64,000 nucleotides of DNA from Antennarius striatus (lineage: Eukaryota; Chordata; Actinopteri; Lophiiformes; Antennariidae), in NCBI RefSeq assembly GCF_040054535.1, contig NC_090789.1, positions 9,435,973-9,499,972 on the forward strand, given 5' to 3'. A model generated the notes under the pieces. The model ran no database searches and was not told the DNA's origin. It saw only the letters and a program-made list of their open reading frames with translations. Below are positions 28,984-42,540 of this stretch, piece by piece; position 1 is the stretch's first letter, and the number at the start of each line of letters is the position of its first letter. Made by a program: the position numbers and the translations under genes.

Positions 28984-31184
28984 ACTTCCTTCTTAATGAT
29001 GCTTGCCTTCTGTTTAGGGGTTGAAATGCTCCACCGCTCATCTAAGAGGGTCCATCACTTCTACTGGACTGATGTGCTCCTCCGGGTATTGAACCTCATG
29101 TGAGATCATTAAGGTCACATGTTTATTGCTGACCTCCCAGCACCATTGTGTGCACTTAGGCTCATTTGGGTCACAAGTGGTTCATTTACTCACCTGACCG
29201 TCACGCGAATCATCAACGTCACACGATTCCTGTTGCTATTCAGCAAAGGTCCTTGACTCCTCCTTTCTCAAACCGTCCATTGTCTTAGATGAGAATGTGT
29301 TCATGGGTGTCTTCAGAGGAGTGTTCATTCTCCTTTAGATGCAGGTGGACTGCTAACACCTGACCTGAAGAGATGCCTTCCTTTGTTGTGACGCATGGTT
29401 GTAGAATATTTTCCCCCCTGTACAGACCAGAACACTCCTCTCTGCACCGGGCTGAATACACAACATAGAAAAGAGGTTAAAAAAAAGACAAAAGGTTATC
29501 CCACTCCCCTAGGTGAACAGTATGCTCTCTCAACAGCAAGGTAGAGGATGGGAAAAGAAGAGGAGATCAAGATGTCATTAAAAACTATAAAATAATAATA
29601 AACAGGCCTATGACGTGTTGGATCAACAGTTACTTGTAATTTCAGCAGTATCGATATCAGAGAAACAGCAGGGTTTTTGTGGTACCTGATGGGAACAAGA
29701 AGAGATTTGTGAGAAAGAGGACAAAGCTGATATGCACAAAGCAAAAAACCCCACCAAAAACAAAGAACCCACATTGCTTCGTAAGCGATGACATCTGCAA
29801 AACAAGTATGCCAGTAAAGACATGTGTGAAGAATGTGTATACTCATATGGTAGTCTAATAAGTGTTTTCACTTAGATTCTTTGCTGCTGCGCCTCACCCC
29901 AAAGTTCACCACAGTTTGGTTAACAACTAAACCAGGTAGCTGACGAGACTTTTGAACAGTTTTACATTAAATATATGTGGTTCATTTTGGGAATAATTGT
30001 GTGACGCTTAATAATATAGTTTGTTAGTGTTTAATTGATTTTATATGAGCGATAGTACTGCAGATGCTCAGCTCAAGGAGTGTTGTTGCAAACTACCAAT
30101 AGTATGATCCTACAAAACAATCAGCTGGCAATGCAGAAAATGTTTCTCCTGATTGCTTCAGGTAACGTTAACATTTTTATGTTTGCATTATTACAGTCAA
30201 CTCCTTTTGAGTGAAGATAAATGTCAAAACTCCCTGTTTTTGGAAAACTTTCACAGAACCTGGTGGAGAAAACCAAACCATTATACTTAAAATCTCTGAC
30301 TCATTTAGATATCAGTTAAGCTCATGCACAGAAATATTAGCTAATATCTAACTTGAGGGTTCAAATCAATAAAGTACTGAATGTTCTTATATGTAGGACA
30401 GCTTGCCTGAACCGCACAAACAACATTTGACATGTCCATGTATATAAAGAATAACTGACATAAATCCATGCAAGTTTTAATTCTTTAATCAGTGTTTTTT
30501 AGGCCACCAATATGAAGTCAGCTGAACTCACTCTACATATGGATTTAATGTCAGAAACCAATAAGACTCATTTTAACAAAGGCAAAATTCAACACTGCTA
30601 AATAGCTTATGAGCCTTCTATTATTACTATTTTCATTATTGCTACTTCATTTCTCTCAAAAACCTCCTATGGACAAGTGTGGAGAGTGAGAGTGTCTTAA
30701 AACACTAAATCAATACATGTCAATGCAATTATGATGTCTATGTCAAATAATGGTTATCTAACTTCCAAAACCATTATCTCTTCGCCTTTTGTGATAGTTG
30801 ATAAATGCAGCTTGAGAACATCTATAAAGCACTAGCTGATAATTATACCACACTGCAGCAACTAAGTGACACTTTAGACCAAGTTTTCTGCTTTGTTTTG
30901 GCTGTCCTGACTTCAAAGTGCAGCATGTGATCGCTGCCAGGTGGACGGTCATAATATCAGACCGGAGGTGGCATAGGACCACTGAAGGTGACTTTGAAGT
31001 ATTTCTGAATTGAATTGAAACATCGTTGTGTTGGCCAGCGTATTTCAGGACCCTGTTTCATTTGTGAACACAAAGCATGTTTGACTGTGTCCTTTATACG
31101 CTGATATCAGCTACTGTAGAAAAAGTCACTATTTTCCTAGTGTGACAACATGTGGACAGGAGCAGCTGGGGTGTCATAAAAGAC

Positions 31185-31185
<1 letters not shown>
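28984..31185. other. Intergenic stretch, no gene seen
   Basis: AT-rich, with no splice-coherent exons and no recognised repeats. Confidence 0.5.

Positions 31186-31271
<86 letters not shown>
31186..31271. repeat. (GT)n microsatellite
   Basis: About 43 GT units. Confidence 0.97.
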
Positions 31272-31272
<1 letters not shown>

Positions 31273-33929
31273 GGCTGTGTATGGTTGTGCTGTTGAGATA
31301 CTTTATTTATGCTTAGAATGGAAACTGTGACGCGTGTTTGTTGTTGGGTGTGTGTGTGGTGTAGCCTCCCATTGGCTTGTCTGTCCAGTGGGAGGGAAAT
31401 AGACCAGTTCAGTCAAAGACAATCAGGGTTCACATGTTCCCTGCCGGCATACTGACTCAATGAACCCATTTAATTTCCATGTTGTTAATTATATAAGTGT
31501 TTGATTTGCATTCTTTATCTCATTTGTAATTTGATTTTAATTTTTCAGTTTTTGTATTTCCTTATAGTTTAGTACAGTATATTCAAGTAGTTTTTTTTAA
31601 AAAGTGCAAATCCACTCTTTGGTTTAGGAAGCTGGTTTATTAGGCACTGAATGTTTTAGGCCTGAGTATGCTTGTGATTTACAGCCCTGTTATGAACTAA
31701 ACATGATGCAGCAGATAGTTTTGACTCTACATTTTCCTGGAAGGAACCCCAGAGAGCCGCTTGTCTGCGACAACTTTCATTTAGTTGAAATCAAAATTAA
31801 AGACCTGTCTGTTTGACACCTTTTTTGCACTTTGTTGTCATTTTTATTCTCTGCTTTCTTTTACTTTTCTATTTATTTTCCTTTTCTATTTGCAAGTGCT
31901 TTTATTTTTCTCTTTAAAATAAGACTGTAAAAGCTCCCATCTGCTTCTTAAAGTGAAGTTTGAAATTCTACGTCAGAGCCCTTGCCAGATGTTTTTTGTG
32001 ACTCTGCTGCCACCTACAGGGATATTTGTGTAATTGAAGAATATTTTCAAGAGAAGCGGTCAAAGCAGAGCCAGTCTCCATTCAACCTGTTCACTCCGTT
32101 GTACCTGAAGAGGGCGCTACAGAGGCAGAAAACAGTTTGTTGCTTCAAATTTAAACTGAGACAAATAAAGAACTTTGATTGTTTTAGAATAAAACCTTCC
32201 TTATTATTTTTACAATTCGAGTCTATAACTTTTATTTCTATTGGATGAACTTATTTCTGAAATGAAACTGACACCCGATCCATTGAGGTTGCAAGTATTT
32301 ATAAAATTAGAATGTGGTCTGAAACTGAGCAGGGACGAAGAGAACAATTAAATCAACTATAAACAGGACTGAAGTCAAAATTCAGTGGAACTATATAAAT
32401 AGCAGCACGTGATCTGGTGTACAGATCGGTGGGTTTCCCAGCATGCCTTGTATGTGAGCTCATGGTCATGTTCACCAATGGTCCCTGTTGTACAGTTCTT
32501 GCTTATTTACAGATGTAGTGACATAAAATGGTTGCTGTGAAGACACTCTGCACCGTTGGTTGAATCTGTGACAGGGCTGGTCATGCTCTACTTGGGCAAA
32601 GTTACTGTTCAGTCTTCTCAAGCCTATGGTTATAGTTATCTTCTATATGACAGCTGTGTATCTTCCATTTGAACACCTCTCCAACGGATACAACAGAAAT
32701 GTCACACAGTTGCAGACAGTATGGGGTCTCATTCCATCGTTTATCCAGATGTGTGTATGTGTCATTGGTTATTATTTTCTAAATGACAGTGCTTGGTGAA
32801 GCAAAAACTGACTGTAAACTGTTGCCTAAACTGACTCAATCCATTTTGATGGAGATAGGATCACTGCTGCTTCAGGTTGAGAGAGTTGATCCTCAGATGT
32901 GTAGGGCTCGACTGATGATTGTATTGCATTGTGGGTAGGGAAATCAACTCAGCATTTGTGTAACAAATTGCCAACGGACACACATTCGTTTATCCCAGTA
33001 ATCTGTAGTGGTGCAAAACAAGAGGAATACTGTATGTGGGTAAAGATATAAAGACTGGGAAGAGGTGTTTTCATGTGTTGTAACAGAATATGTCCAGCAG
33101 ACGGCAGTACAAGGCAATCTTCCTGCCCTGGTGACCCCCAGAACAGGGAGAATAGATGGTCTATTCAACAGTTAATGATTAGTCTTCTTGCAGCATCCAC
33201 ACTTTTTTGCAAATAGGATCTTTTCCTTCATATGTGGAAGGCCTTAAATGAAAGCAGTAGGTGGAAGGTCATCACTATTACACGGAAAACAATTAATATC
33301 CCAAACATGAACTAATTCAATCATAATGTTCACCTTGTCTCTCTTAGTGATTGAACAGGGAGTTCTTGTGTGGATTGACTGCATCAGCAGACGTCCCCTT
33401 GTCTAAAGCGCTTGGCTTTTCAAACAATGTTCAGGGTCACTGGTGAAAGAAGAAGCTGTACTTACAATGCTGTCGTTGAGGTGGAGAGAGAAAGTAACTC
33501 ACCAAGGCTGTGAGATACTTGTGTTCACAAATTCCCACAAGTCAAGGTTCATTATCCAGCTTTTCTAATGTGTGGTCTGAAACACGATTGTTTCTTAATA
33601 TGTGAGAATAGAAATGTAAAGTAATGCTTTCAGTCAATCACCACAGTGGATTATGGGTATTTATTGTTTTATATTTTCTGAACATTGTTGAAAAAATAAA
33701 CTATTGCTTACTTATATAGGCTGTATGTATCTTATATAGCTCAATTACGTCTGCAACTAGACATGGTGGAGGTTATGTGTGTTTTTTGTCTGTGAATAAT
33801 CGGCTAAAGCTGTCGACAGAGTTTGAAGAAATGTTGTATATGTGTGGATCTTGGGCAGCGGAAGTGTTTGTAGAATTTTGAGGCTTATCCAGGCACAGAT
33901 GCAGAATCTTGATTTCTTCTTCACTTTTC
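31272..33929. other. Intergenic stretch, no gene seen
   Basis: No supported coding pattern. An 88-codon frame at 31982-32248 has no family features. Confidence 0.5.
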
Positions 33930-34205
33930 TCAGTGGTGTGAGATAGTCCCATCCATCTGTTCTCTATAACTGCTAATCATCCGACCTATCCAAGCTGACA
34001 CTGAGCAAGAGGAGGGGAACACCCTGGACAAATCACCAGTTCATCACACAGCCAACACAAAGACAGACAAACACCATTTCACATTCGCATTTACACCAGT
34101 GCACAATTTATAGACACCAATTCCCTGGGACACCTAGAAGGAACCCACCCAGATACAGAGAGAACATGCAGACTCCACACAGAAAGGTCAGGATTCAAAC
34201 CCACA
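33930..34205. repeat. Diverged copy of a common fish dispersed repeat
   Basis: Reads in order through segments such as CACCCTGGACAAATCACCAG, GAGAGAACATGCAGACTCCA and GGATTCAAACCCACAACTTT, which recur in many fish genomes. Related pieces lie at 42440-42540 and 60745-60945 in the same orientation. The element class is not certain to me. Confidence 0.6.
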
Positions 34206-35543
34206 ACTTTCTTGCCTTGAGACTTTCAGAACAGGCCAATAAAATACAGATGCAGTTGATGATTTATGCTGTTGCACCACTTTTCACTATTGAATCTATT
34301 TTTCCAGATTAGAGAATAAACTGTGACTCCAGAGTTTGATCCTCATGGTGACATCACACAGTCTGTGACATGACACAAAGTTAATACAGGTATGATTACT
34401 TCAGGGACCGTCGGGAACACAGAGGATCTGCTGTCATCATTTAGCTAACCACTGGTTCTCAGTGTGTCTCTTTTAATGGGGTTGGGGGTGGAGGTGTCTG
34501 ATGATGTAATTGTTACCCCTCTGATTGACTGAGTGATTAATCACCAGAGGTGCTCGGACCCGGAGGAGATGGTCATGGGGAGGGTGGGGGGGGGGTGGAT
34601 TGGAATGAGGGAGGGAGGAGCAGAAGACCGATCAATCACAATGATTGACAGGCTGTGTGACATGAGCATCATCATCATCTCTCCAAGACCAGAGTTAGAT
34701 ACAGACACACAAGCGTGGAACGGAAAGCCGAATATAGAAATACATGCAGCACAATGACAAACACACGTGCATACAAGGGAACAAGCACATGTTGAAAGTG
34801 AGGCAGGAGTATGCAAATTACTGTTACAGCACACCACCCACGCACAGAGGAAGAATGTGTCAGCATGGAGGGAGAGACACACCCAGGTTAAGGTTGGATA
34901 ATGACTGATAACAGATGCCTTTGATAGCAGCTATTGACATCCATTTTTTAAATAAATGGATAGAAAGAAGATAGCAAAGCCATATCAAAGTCGTACACAG
35001 AAAAAGCACTGCATCACAGGTTTTCATGGTAAGTAAATGAATACTCAGTCTCATCTCCCACCCTCTCTTCTCCTGGGTCACAGCATCATCTGCTGATTAG
35101 AGGGGAATTATTGCTTCTTCAGAGAGAGAAAGAGATTCACCACATGGAGGGGAAGAGGCATCCGCCGGAGAGACCACAGCCCACTCTCAAGTCCTCTCCC
35201 TGGGGACCAATCACTTCTCCCCTGTCCCCACCTGCACCATCTCTTTCATCACACTCAACACCATCTTTCACCAGTTAAAAGTCTCCCTCCCTGTGTTTTC
35301 CTCATCTCTTTGTTGAGTCTTTTCTCCCTATTTGCTGTGTTTCACTGGAACAATGAGTCGAGTTTGTAGAAACATTTGCATTTCTCTACGTCCATCTCAC
35401 CCTGGCTTTTTATTCCCCATCCCTTCCCCCAAGGCAGTAAGATGACAATAGGAGTAGTGTTAGAGGTTCCCTCCTTGCCTATAGTTAAGTAACAAGATGA
35501 TCCTCATTGATATCTGCTCCTGATAACATCTGCCTCTCCCCAC
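34206..35543. other. Intergenic stretch, no gene seen
   Basis: No supported gene. A G-rich tract lies near 34575-34600. Confidence 0.5.
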
Positions 35544-35589
35544 TGTGTGTGTGTGTGTGTGTGTGCGTGCGTGCGTGCGTGTGTGTGTG
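35544..35589. repeat. (GT)n with GTGC interruptions
   Basis: GT units interrupted by GCGT units, a mature imperfect microsatellite. Confidence 0.9.
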
Positions 35590-35705
35590 GTGTAAAGTTA
35601 CAAACAATAGCCAGTTCAATAAATACCACAAGAGAGTTCAATCCAAAAGCTGTTGAGTCGATCCACTGGACCTTAAGAAAGTTCTTGAAGAAACAACAAA
35701 AATAG

Positions 35706-35880
35706 TTCTTGCAAAAACACTTTAATCACATTCAAACATTTTACAATTTTACATTAGATGAAAGCACTAAAGTACTTCAGAAGAAAAGATTTTTTTGCAA
35801 AAAACTTCAATCACATTCAGAACATTTTACAATTTTTCATTACATGAAAGACCTAAGGTGCTTCAAAAACACTAAAAACC
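35706..35880. repeat. Imperfect tandem duplication, ~85 bp unit
   Basis: Two diverged copies in tandem of a unit containing CACATTCAAACATTTTACAA (second copy CACATTCAGAACATTTTACA). They lie beyond the LINE fragment's coding end, probably in its 3' UTR. Confidence 0.65.
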
Positions 35881-35899
35881 AATAAATTAAAGGAAATAC

Positions 35900-36741
35900 A
35901 ATTTAAAAATCAGTGCATTATATCAGGAAGTTTGCAAAAGTGAGTTGATCATCAACTAAAGTGCATAGGACATTTTTGTAACACCAGATGTTCCTAAAGT
36001 TATTTAGGTCTTTTGTCATTTTATAGAAACCAAATTCTAGTTTTAAGCGACATCTGATGTTACAGCAGAAAACAGTAGCTGCTTCTTGAACAGTATTGTT
36101 TTCAGTTCTCCTCTTCCTGGTCACATACTCTCCAGAGATAAAATTTAAAAGCTGCCACTTTCTCTGATTCGATCTATTGTACCCAGCACCATAGATGAAT
36201 TTCCTGATACTAAAATTTTCACTGAACAGATTAAAAACATTTGTTTAGAAGAGTGAAGAGCACTGCAAGTCTCCCACACTCACTAAAAGCATGAAATACT
36301 GTCTCACCAAGGGGACAGAAGGGACACTGGCTGGACACAGCAGGGTTAAAAACAGAGATAAAAGCATTGGAACCGATGGCACCATGTAAAAGTCTCCACT
36401 GGAGGTCGGCTGTTTTTTTCTTGAGGGGAGGTTTGTACAGAAGTCTCCACTGTGGGTCAGGTCCATTTCCCATCATCCTGTTGGCCCAGGTAGTGGGTGC
36501 TCTGTCACACAGGCTTTTCTTGTTGATCACTTTTACACATTGTTTGTACAGTATTTTTTGTTAGCGTGTGCAGGTTGATCTCTCGTTCATCTCCGAGGAG
36601 AGGACCCTCCAGTTCTCCAAACAGGGGACTGATGTGTACTTCAGGGAAAGGATCTTTGCTGTCCGGCACAGTCCCTGTACTATAGTCCAGGAGGAGGCTT
36701 CTCTCCTTCCCGGAGAGTCTTTGCCTCCACAGTTGTAGCAC
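35900..36741 (-). pseudogene. LINE ORF2 C-terminus (Tx1/L1-like), broken
   Basis: Three minus-strand frames (36741-36505, 36530-36231 and 36124-35918) together resemble the C-terminal part of a fish Tx1/L1-like LINE polymerase. Visible landmarks are DLQWRLLHGAIGSNAF and the Cys/His zinc-binding segment SSQCPFCPLGETVFHAF. The reverse transcriptase and endonuclease domains are absent and frames are broken between segments, so it is a dead 5'-truncated copy. Confidence 0.65.
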
Positions 36742-37829
36742 CCTCTAAAAGAAGAAGAAGAACTGAAGAAGTCTCTTGGATGAGAGACAAAACGTCTTCA
36801 AGAACTTTCTTAACGTCCAGTGGATCGACTCAACAGCTTTTGGATAACAATGACCTGGATGACTGAGAACCTAGTTTATCTTATTTTTATACACAGTGGG
36901 TTAGATTTTATTTGAAATTATCAGCATATGAGTAAATTTTCCTTCTAATTCTGAAATTCATTGAATACCACTAAGAACTAAATAACTATGCAAACAGAAA
37001 AAGATATCTCGCTGGGAGAAAATTGCTAAATGCAAGTAAAATTTTCTGTTCATAAGTAAGCTCACTTTAGTTGTTTAAAAATGTTTTTTGTTAAATCTAG
37101 CAATTAGAAAACTGTGATAAAAAAAACCTTTTAAAACAAGATAAATCATCTCACCATTATTTAAATGTGTTCACTAAGATTTGAATTTGTTTCGAGTATG
37201 GTATTTTATAAACAGTCCTTTTTTTTGAAAAAAAAGAAAAGAAAAGAAAAGAAGACTTTATTAACTTATTAAAAATGTCACAATGATGAATGTGTCAACC
37301 GCATTCTCAATACGGTGCCTGTTAAAACTTTTGTATTAGAATTAAATTTAATAATACAGAAATATCATCTGCAAACTGTAGGTACTGGTGACATGCTTTA
37401 AGTCATTTCATAGTGTTGGATCAAAATTAATTAAAATTCCAATCAACAACATACTTGGAATAAATTCAGTGCAGTAAACAATGGGGGCGTGCTCAAAGTG
37501 TAGCAACTCAATAGGCAGATATTTCCCTTGGGAATGGTGAAGACCATGAACAACGGGTAAAATAGTTAACTTAAATTCACAATGTGACTCGAAAAATGAT
37601 TCCAAATGAACACAATAAAACATTTACCTCTAGATTTACAGTAAATAAATGACAGCTTTGCGCATTATTACATTTTAAAATTACAGCCTAATAATAGAAA
37701 TAAACATGCTTTCTGTCTTGTATGTTTAATGTGTAATAGCAAGTAGAGATGAATCAGTAAGTTGCTGCTTATTACCTTTCTGTAAATCATAGCCTTCCCT
37801 CAATATGCTTTAATTGTATTTTATTCCTC

Positions 37830-37871
37830 TGACCCACATCAGGATCACCCTGGTGATCCTGATGTGGGTCA
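37830..37871. repeat. Perfect 42 bp palindrome
   Basis: A 20-base arm (37830-37849, TGACCCACATCAGGATCACC) is followed by two bases and then its exact reverse complement (37852-37871). Confidence 0.95.
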
Positions 37872-38212
37872 AAAGGACATATGCTCCACAGACAATAGGG
37901 AGAAGACACACACATTAACACACAGTGACACATGAAGAGGATCTAGGGGAGGGATTGTTAAAAGTTAACCACTGTGTATTCCTCAGCAGGGATGGTGTGG
38001 TGGTGGTGGTGGTGGTGGAGGGGGGTTGCTGGCAGTTTCTCATCGGGCAGGAGGGGAGTAAGGAGTTTGAGATAGCTGGACAACGAGTCTTTGTAGGGAA
38101 GTGAGGATGCAAAGTGACCCAATGAATATGTGGCCCTCAGCAGCAGATTGTGTGTGTGCACTGAGCAATCACCATGTGTCATTTGGACGTCACTTTAAGT
38201 CAAATGCTGGAC

Positions 38213-38280
38213 AATCATGAGAAACTCCCACAGCTGACAGTTCAGTCAGGGCAGACCCAGTGTGGGAGTTTCTATGATGA
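38213..38280. repeat. Hairpin with 13 bp perfect stem and 28-base loop
   Basis: AGAAACTCCCACA at 38220-38232 is the reverse complement of 38261-38273; the stem extends with a small bulge through TCAT/ATGA. Size resembles a small RNA precursor, but no other evidence supports one. Confidence 0.7.
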
Positions 38281-40395
38281 ACAGCTTCAACACCACAGCT
38301 CATCTCATCCTGACCATAGGAGAGTTATTAAACTGAAAGCTCTGAAACACAGACCCCGGCTGGGATCACAGGAAGATTTTATTGTAATTCCACCAACGCA
38401 AGAGTGGCTTTGGGATTAGAGGTGGGAAAACGTGCCCTGCTGTATAAAAACTAACTTTACCTAATTACTCTTCATTTATATAGATTAAATCATAAATATA
38501 CTTCATAAAAGAGGCTTGCTGTCCATAAAAAAGCAGTGAGCATGTATGGTCTAGAGTTTTCAAGCACTTGACCTTTATCAGAGACTCTGAATCAGCATAT
38601 CTGGACCTCTCCTGCTCAAATTCAACCATCAGTTGTTAATGTGTCTTTGAGCACCTCAGATATATTAGCCTAGCACTGTAATCTCTAAGGACTGTAATCT
38701 TTGATTCGTCTAGACTAATTGGTACAAAAGGTACAAAAAGTCTTGATATTGTCCCGTGGCAGTTTGTTCACTAAAAAAAATGCTTATTTTGCTTCCAACA
38801 TGCTCAGATTGTTGTAAATGTCTGACAGCGTCACAGAGAGAAGCCTACAGAGGCAGCAGTTGTCATAGTGAACAAACTGTTGTAGATTCCTAGTAAAGCC
38901 ACTGGGATCATATTCCAATGAAGCCACCGGGAAACTGGTCCAATTTTTGCTTCATAGAAAATTTTAAAACATGCTTCCATGAAACAAAAATCAAATAACT
39001 CAAACTGTCTAGGTCTCTCTGGTTTGCGTGAAATCAATGCTGTGTTTTGATGTTACGTATTCTGACTCGGTCCACCTGCTGGTGTGACTTCCATATTTGA
39101 ACCATTTTGGTTGTATCATATCAAATCCGTGCAGGATGAGAAGTCAAAGCCATACACATCAACAGAACATGTGAGGCAAGTTTATTTATACAGAACACTT
39201 CAAGAAATGTACTTTAGCTTTATAGAATATATGTATACTGCGTGTTTTTGTCTTTATGTGGAAAGTTTATGCAGAAAACTCTTTTCATACACATTTACAG
39301 AAGCAACAATATTAGCTGTCCTTTGGACTATTGTCTTTGACCATCTGGTAAAGTCAAATCAGTCTTCACTTCCCTTCGCTTTGTTTTTGGTCTGTTTTTA
39401 GAGACAACATCAGATGGTGTTTGAATCACTCATCAAATAGAACTACAGCTGATGGGATTGATAAGCGGGAACCACATTAAATTTTTTAAATTGTAATCCA
39501 AGTTAAACACACACACAGACACACACACACACACGATTATTTGTGAACAATAAAAATATTTATTGCAGGAAATGTCGGCATTTTTCCTGCCATTTATTTC
39601 AACTCAAATATTAGTAATGTTTAAGTGACCACACACCATATTAGTAATGTTTAAGTGAATCAAAGCTCTCTCTAGTCTTTCCCTGTTGCATTCAGTGAGA
39701 TTACTGTAATGCACCAGTGTACTGAAATAAATTAGGCTCTGTACTATGAGACCGGACACTGAGGTGATCTGTCTTGACAGTCTTGTTGTGTTTTAAATCA
39801 TTGCGTGGGAAATCACACCCATATGACCAATAATTACCGTAGCTCTCCAAAAAGCAATTAATCTTAATTATGACTAATTATGAGGCGACGTGATCTCTCT
39901 TGGTTCTTTTCATGTTCGCTCATCATCTTCTGGTGTGTGGTCAGCTATGATTATAGCTTGTAGATTTCTGCCAACAGTCTACGGAGAAAGAAAACAGACA
40001 TGGTTTTTAACGCCCCATCTGCACTGACAGGGTTTGTTCATTTGAATTACAAATAGCATGTCTCAATGCTGTCACCATGGAAATTAGATTGAGTTTAGTC
40101 AAGCCTCTACGATCACTTACAGCTACTTTTTCATATAATACCACACAACCCTGACAGTTTGTCTTATGTGACTTGTACATTTTAACAAATTTAAATTAAT
40201 GGGTGGGTCACTTCAAATTTTCTAACGCATCCAGACATTGTTTTTTTTAATTTATTGGAAAATGTTGGTATGATGAAGATGAGGCAGAGATCCTTCTTCC
40301 TCTGAGCTAAAATCAACCCAGATGCCTCCATCTATCAGTCTTCACCGTTGACAAGCCAAAGCCACGGCCCTCCTTTAGATCTCTTAGCAGGGTCC

Positions 40396-40534
<139 letters not shown>

Positions 40535-40930
40535 TGTCACACATCCCTGTCTTTCCTGCCCTCAGGCCACAGGACCAGCTCTGCCCCAGCATTCTGAAGC
40601 CACCACACACAACATCTCCCTCTTTCTTCCTCTAACTTGAGGTTTTTGTTCAAAAATGAGAGAGAAGGAAATAAGATGCCACAAATATGCCCTAACTGAC
40701 TTACACATTATCATTTTTTTCTTTTCACATGCTGTAAATCCTAAAACTCGTTGACAAAGACTTTACGTGTGTTATTGTTTTGATTTTATGTATTCCTTGA
40801 TTTGCCCTTGGGGGAAATTCTTTCTTCACAGTTGGAGATCATACCTCCGGCCTTCTGATGAGAAAACAACCACTCTTACTATCTTACACCCCTAGCTGCA
40901 CACACCAGGAGCTAAGATGCATTAACAATA

Positions 40931-41219
<289 letters not shown>

Positions 41220-41441
41220 GCTGACATCTCATCCCCTCCATTCAACCGTGTGCTGACCTCGCCACCTCCCCCCCCGCTCCTCCTGAGAGAGTCATTGTAC
41301 CCCCTGATGGCACGGGGCACGAAGGAGGACCTCAGCCTCTCTGTGGAGGCGCTGTGTGACAGCAGTCTGACGCTGAAGGTGCTTCTCTGCTAGGAGAAGG
41401 TGGTGTGCAGGGGGTGGCTGGTGTTGTTCATGGTAGCCTTA
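41220..41441 (-). pseudogene. LINE ORF2 extreme C-terminus with microsatellite tail
   Basis: Read on the minus strand, 41441-41220 encodes in one frame NNTSHPLHTTFS, then, past an in-frame stop, [20 protein letters not shown]. This type of ending is typical of fish non-LTR polymerases. It runs straight into (TATC)n(CATC)n, the presumed 3' tail. Everything upstream is missing, so this is a severely truncated copy. Confidence 0.6.
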
Positions 41442-41753
41442 AAAATTTGCACCAAAAATAGCCAGTGATCATGATATTTTGACCCTTCAGATATTGTATG
41501 ACTATTTGACAATGAACTACACAAGCATCTCTATGAAAATTTTTTTTTTTGACAAATCCACTTAAAAATGTAAGGATTTCGAGTGAAATGCTTTCACTAG
41601 ATTTCATGGTTATTCGTCTAATAGTTTACTTATAAGTAAAAAGAACACTCCACAAAAACTTTATTGAAAAGAGCAAAGGTTTCACAACAATATAACAAGT
41701 AGTTTTTGTGTAATCCACCTACTAAACTAGAACCAAGGCAGTCATAGACTGCA

Positions 41754-42140
41754 ACATCCCGCGACACCCCTGAATTCAAAATTTTACCCTGACCTTCTTG
41801 CATAGGTCAAACATCAAAGCCAGTGCTCTGACCTTCTTTCAAAGATCAAAGCAGTAGCTTTGATCTTTGGACTTACTCACACTGGCCTTCTCCCTCGTCT
41901 TTCTATCTTATCCAGTTCCTGAGTGTACAAAACCTGAAATTTGACCTTGACCAAGATTTCTCTCAACGTCAAGATCATCATCTCATTTTCATCCCCTTTA
42001 TCGCCCGAGTAATGTGCTTTTTGTTTCATCTTTCTATCTGCAACAGTTGTGAAGATACTGTACTTGGTGGACAAACGAACGGAAGAACTAACACACAAAC
42101 ATTGACAATTACAATACATTACCGCTTTGAAGCGGGATGT
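41754..42140. mobile_element. MITE with ACATCCCGC inverted ends
   Basis: Starts ACATCCCGCG and ends AGCGGGATGT, an inverted match. The interior carries CTGACCTTCTTTCAAAGATC and ACAAACGAACGGAAGAACTA, recurrent in fish genomes. Further pieces lie at 42353-42435 (left end again, direct), 43928-43970 (reversed end) and 45134-45200 (antisense to 41857-41945). No coding capacity. Confidence 0.6.
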
Positions 42141-42352
42141 AATAAACTTAAAAGCTTGACCTCCTTGGCTCAGGTAATAAAAGATTTTCTAAATTATTCA
42201 TATTTAAAAATCACAGGACTGCAGCTTTGTGGGATGATGTAAGGTTTCCAACATATAGAACAAATCTAGAAGCAGTCAGGGCAGTCAGTTTAGCAGAAGG
42301 TTTCATCGGAGATTTATTCACTGAAGAGATTCCATCTGAGAACAATAGCCAA

Positions 42353-42435
42353 TGCAGTCACAGACTGCAACATCCCGCGACACCCTTGAATTAAAAATGT
42401 TACCCTGACCTACTTTCATAGGTCAAAGATCTAAG
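42353..42435. repeat. Left-end fragment of the ACATCCCGC MITE
   Basis: Matches 41739-41822 closely and in the same orientation, including the flanking GCAGTCA(C/T)AGACTGC, about 614 bp away. Because the flank is also shared, a local duplication is as likely as a second insertion. Confidence 0.7.
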
Positions 42436-42439
42436 CTGG

Positions 42440-42540
42440 ATAACCCGGAGAGAAACAACGCAGACTCTGCATACAGTGGCATTCGAACCTGCAACCGCCT
42501 TGCTGTGTGGCGACATCGCACAGCAAGGCGGTTCCGCCTC
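42440..42540. repeat. Dispersed repeat fragment with 15 bp hairpin
   Basis: Related to the repeat at 33930-34205. At its right end AACCGCCTTGCTGTG (42493-42507) is exactly inverted at 42519-42533 with an 11-base loop. Confidence 0.7.

Larger units (their letters stand above)
35641..36845. repeat. Inverted ~50 bp ends flanking a LINE fragment
   Basis: The left arm 35641-35690 (TCCAAAAGCTGTTGAGTCGA within it) is almost exactly the reverse complement of 36795-36845. The interior holds a LINE ORF2 end. The same arm sequence, also as an inverted pair, occurs at 44684-45130 around a different interior. Confidence 0.75.
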
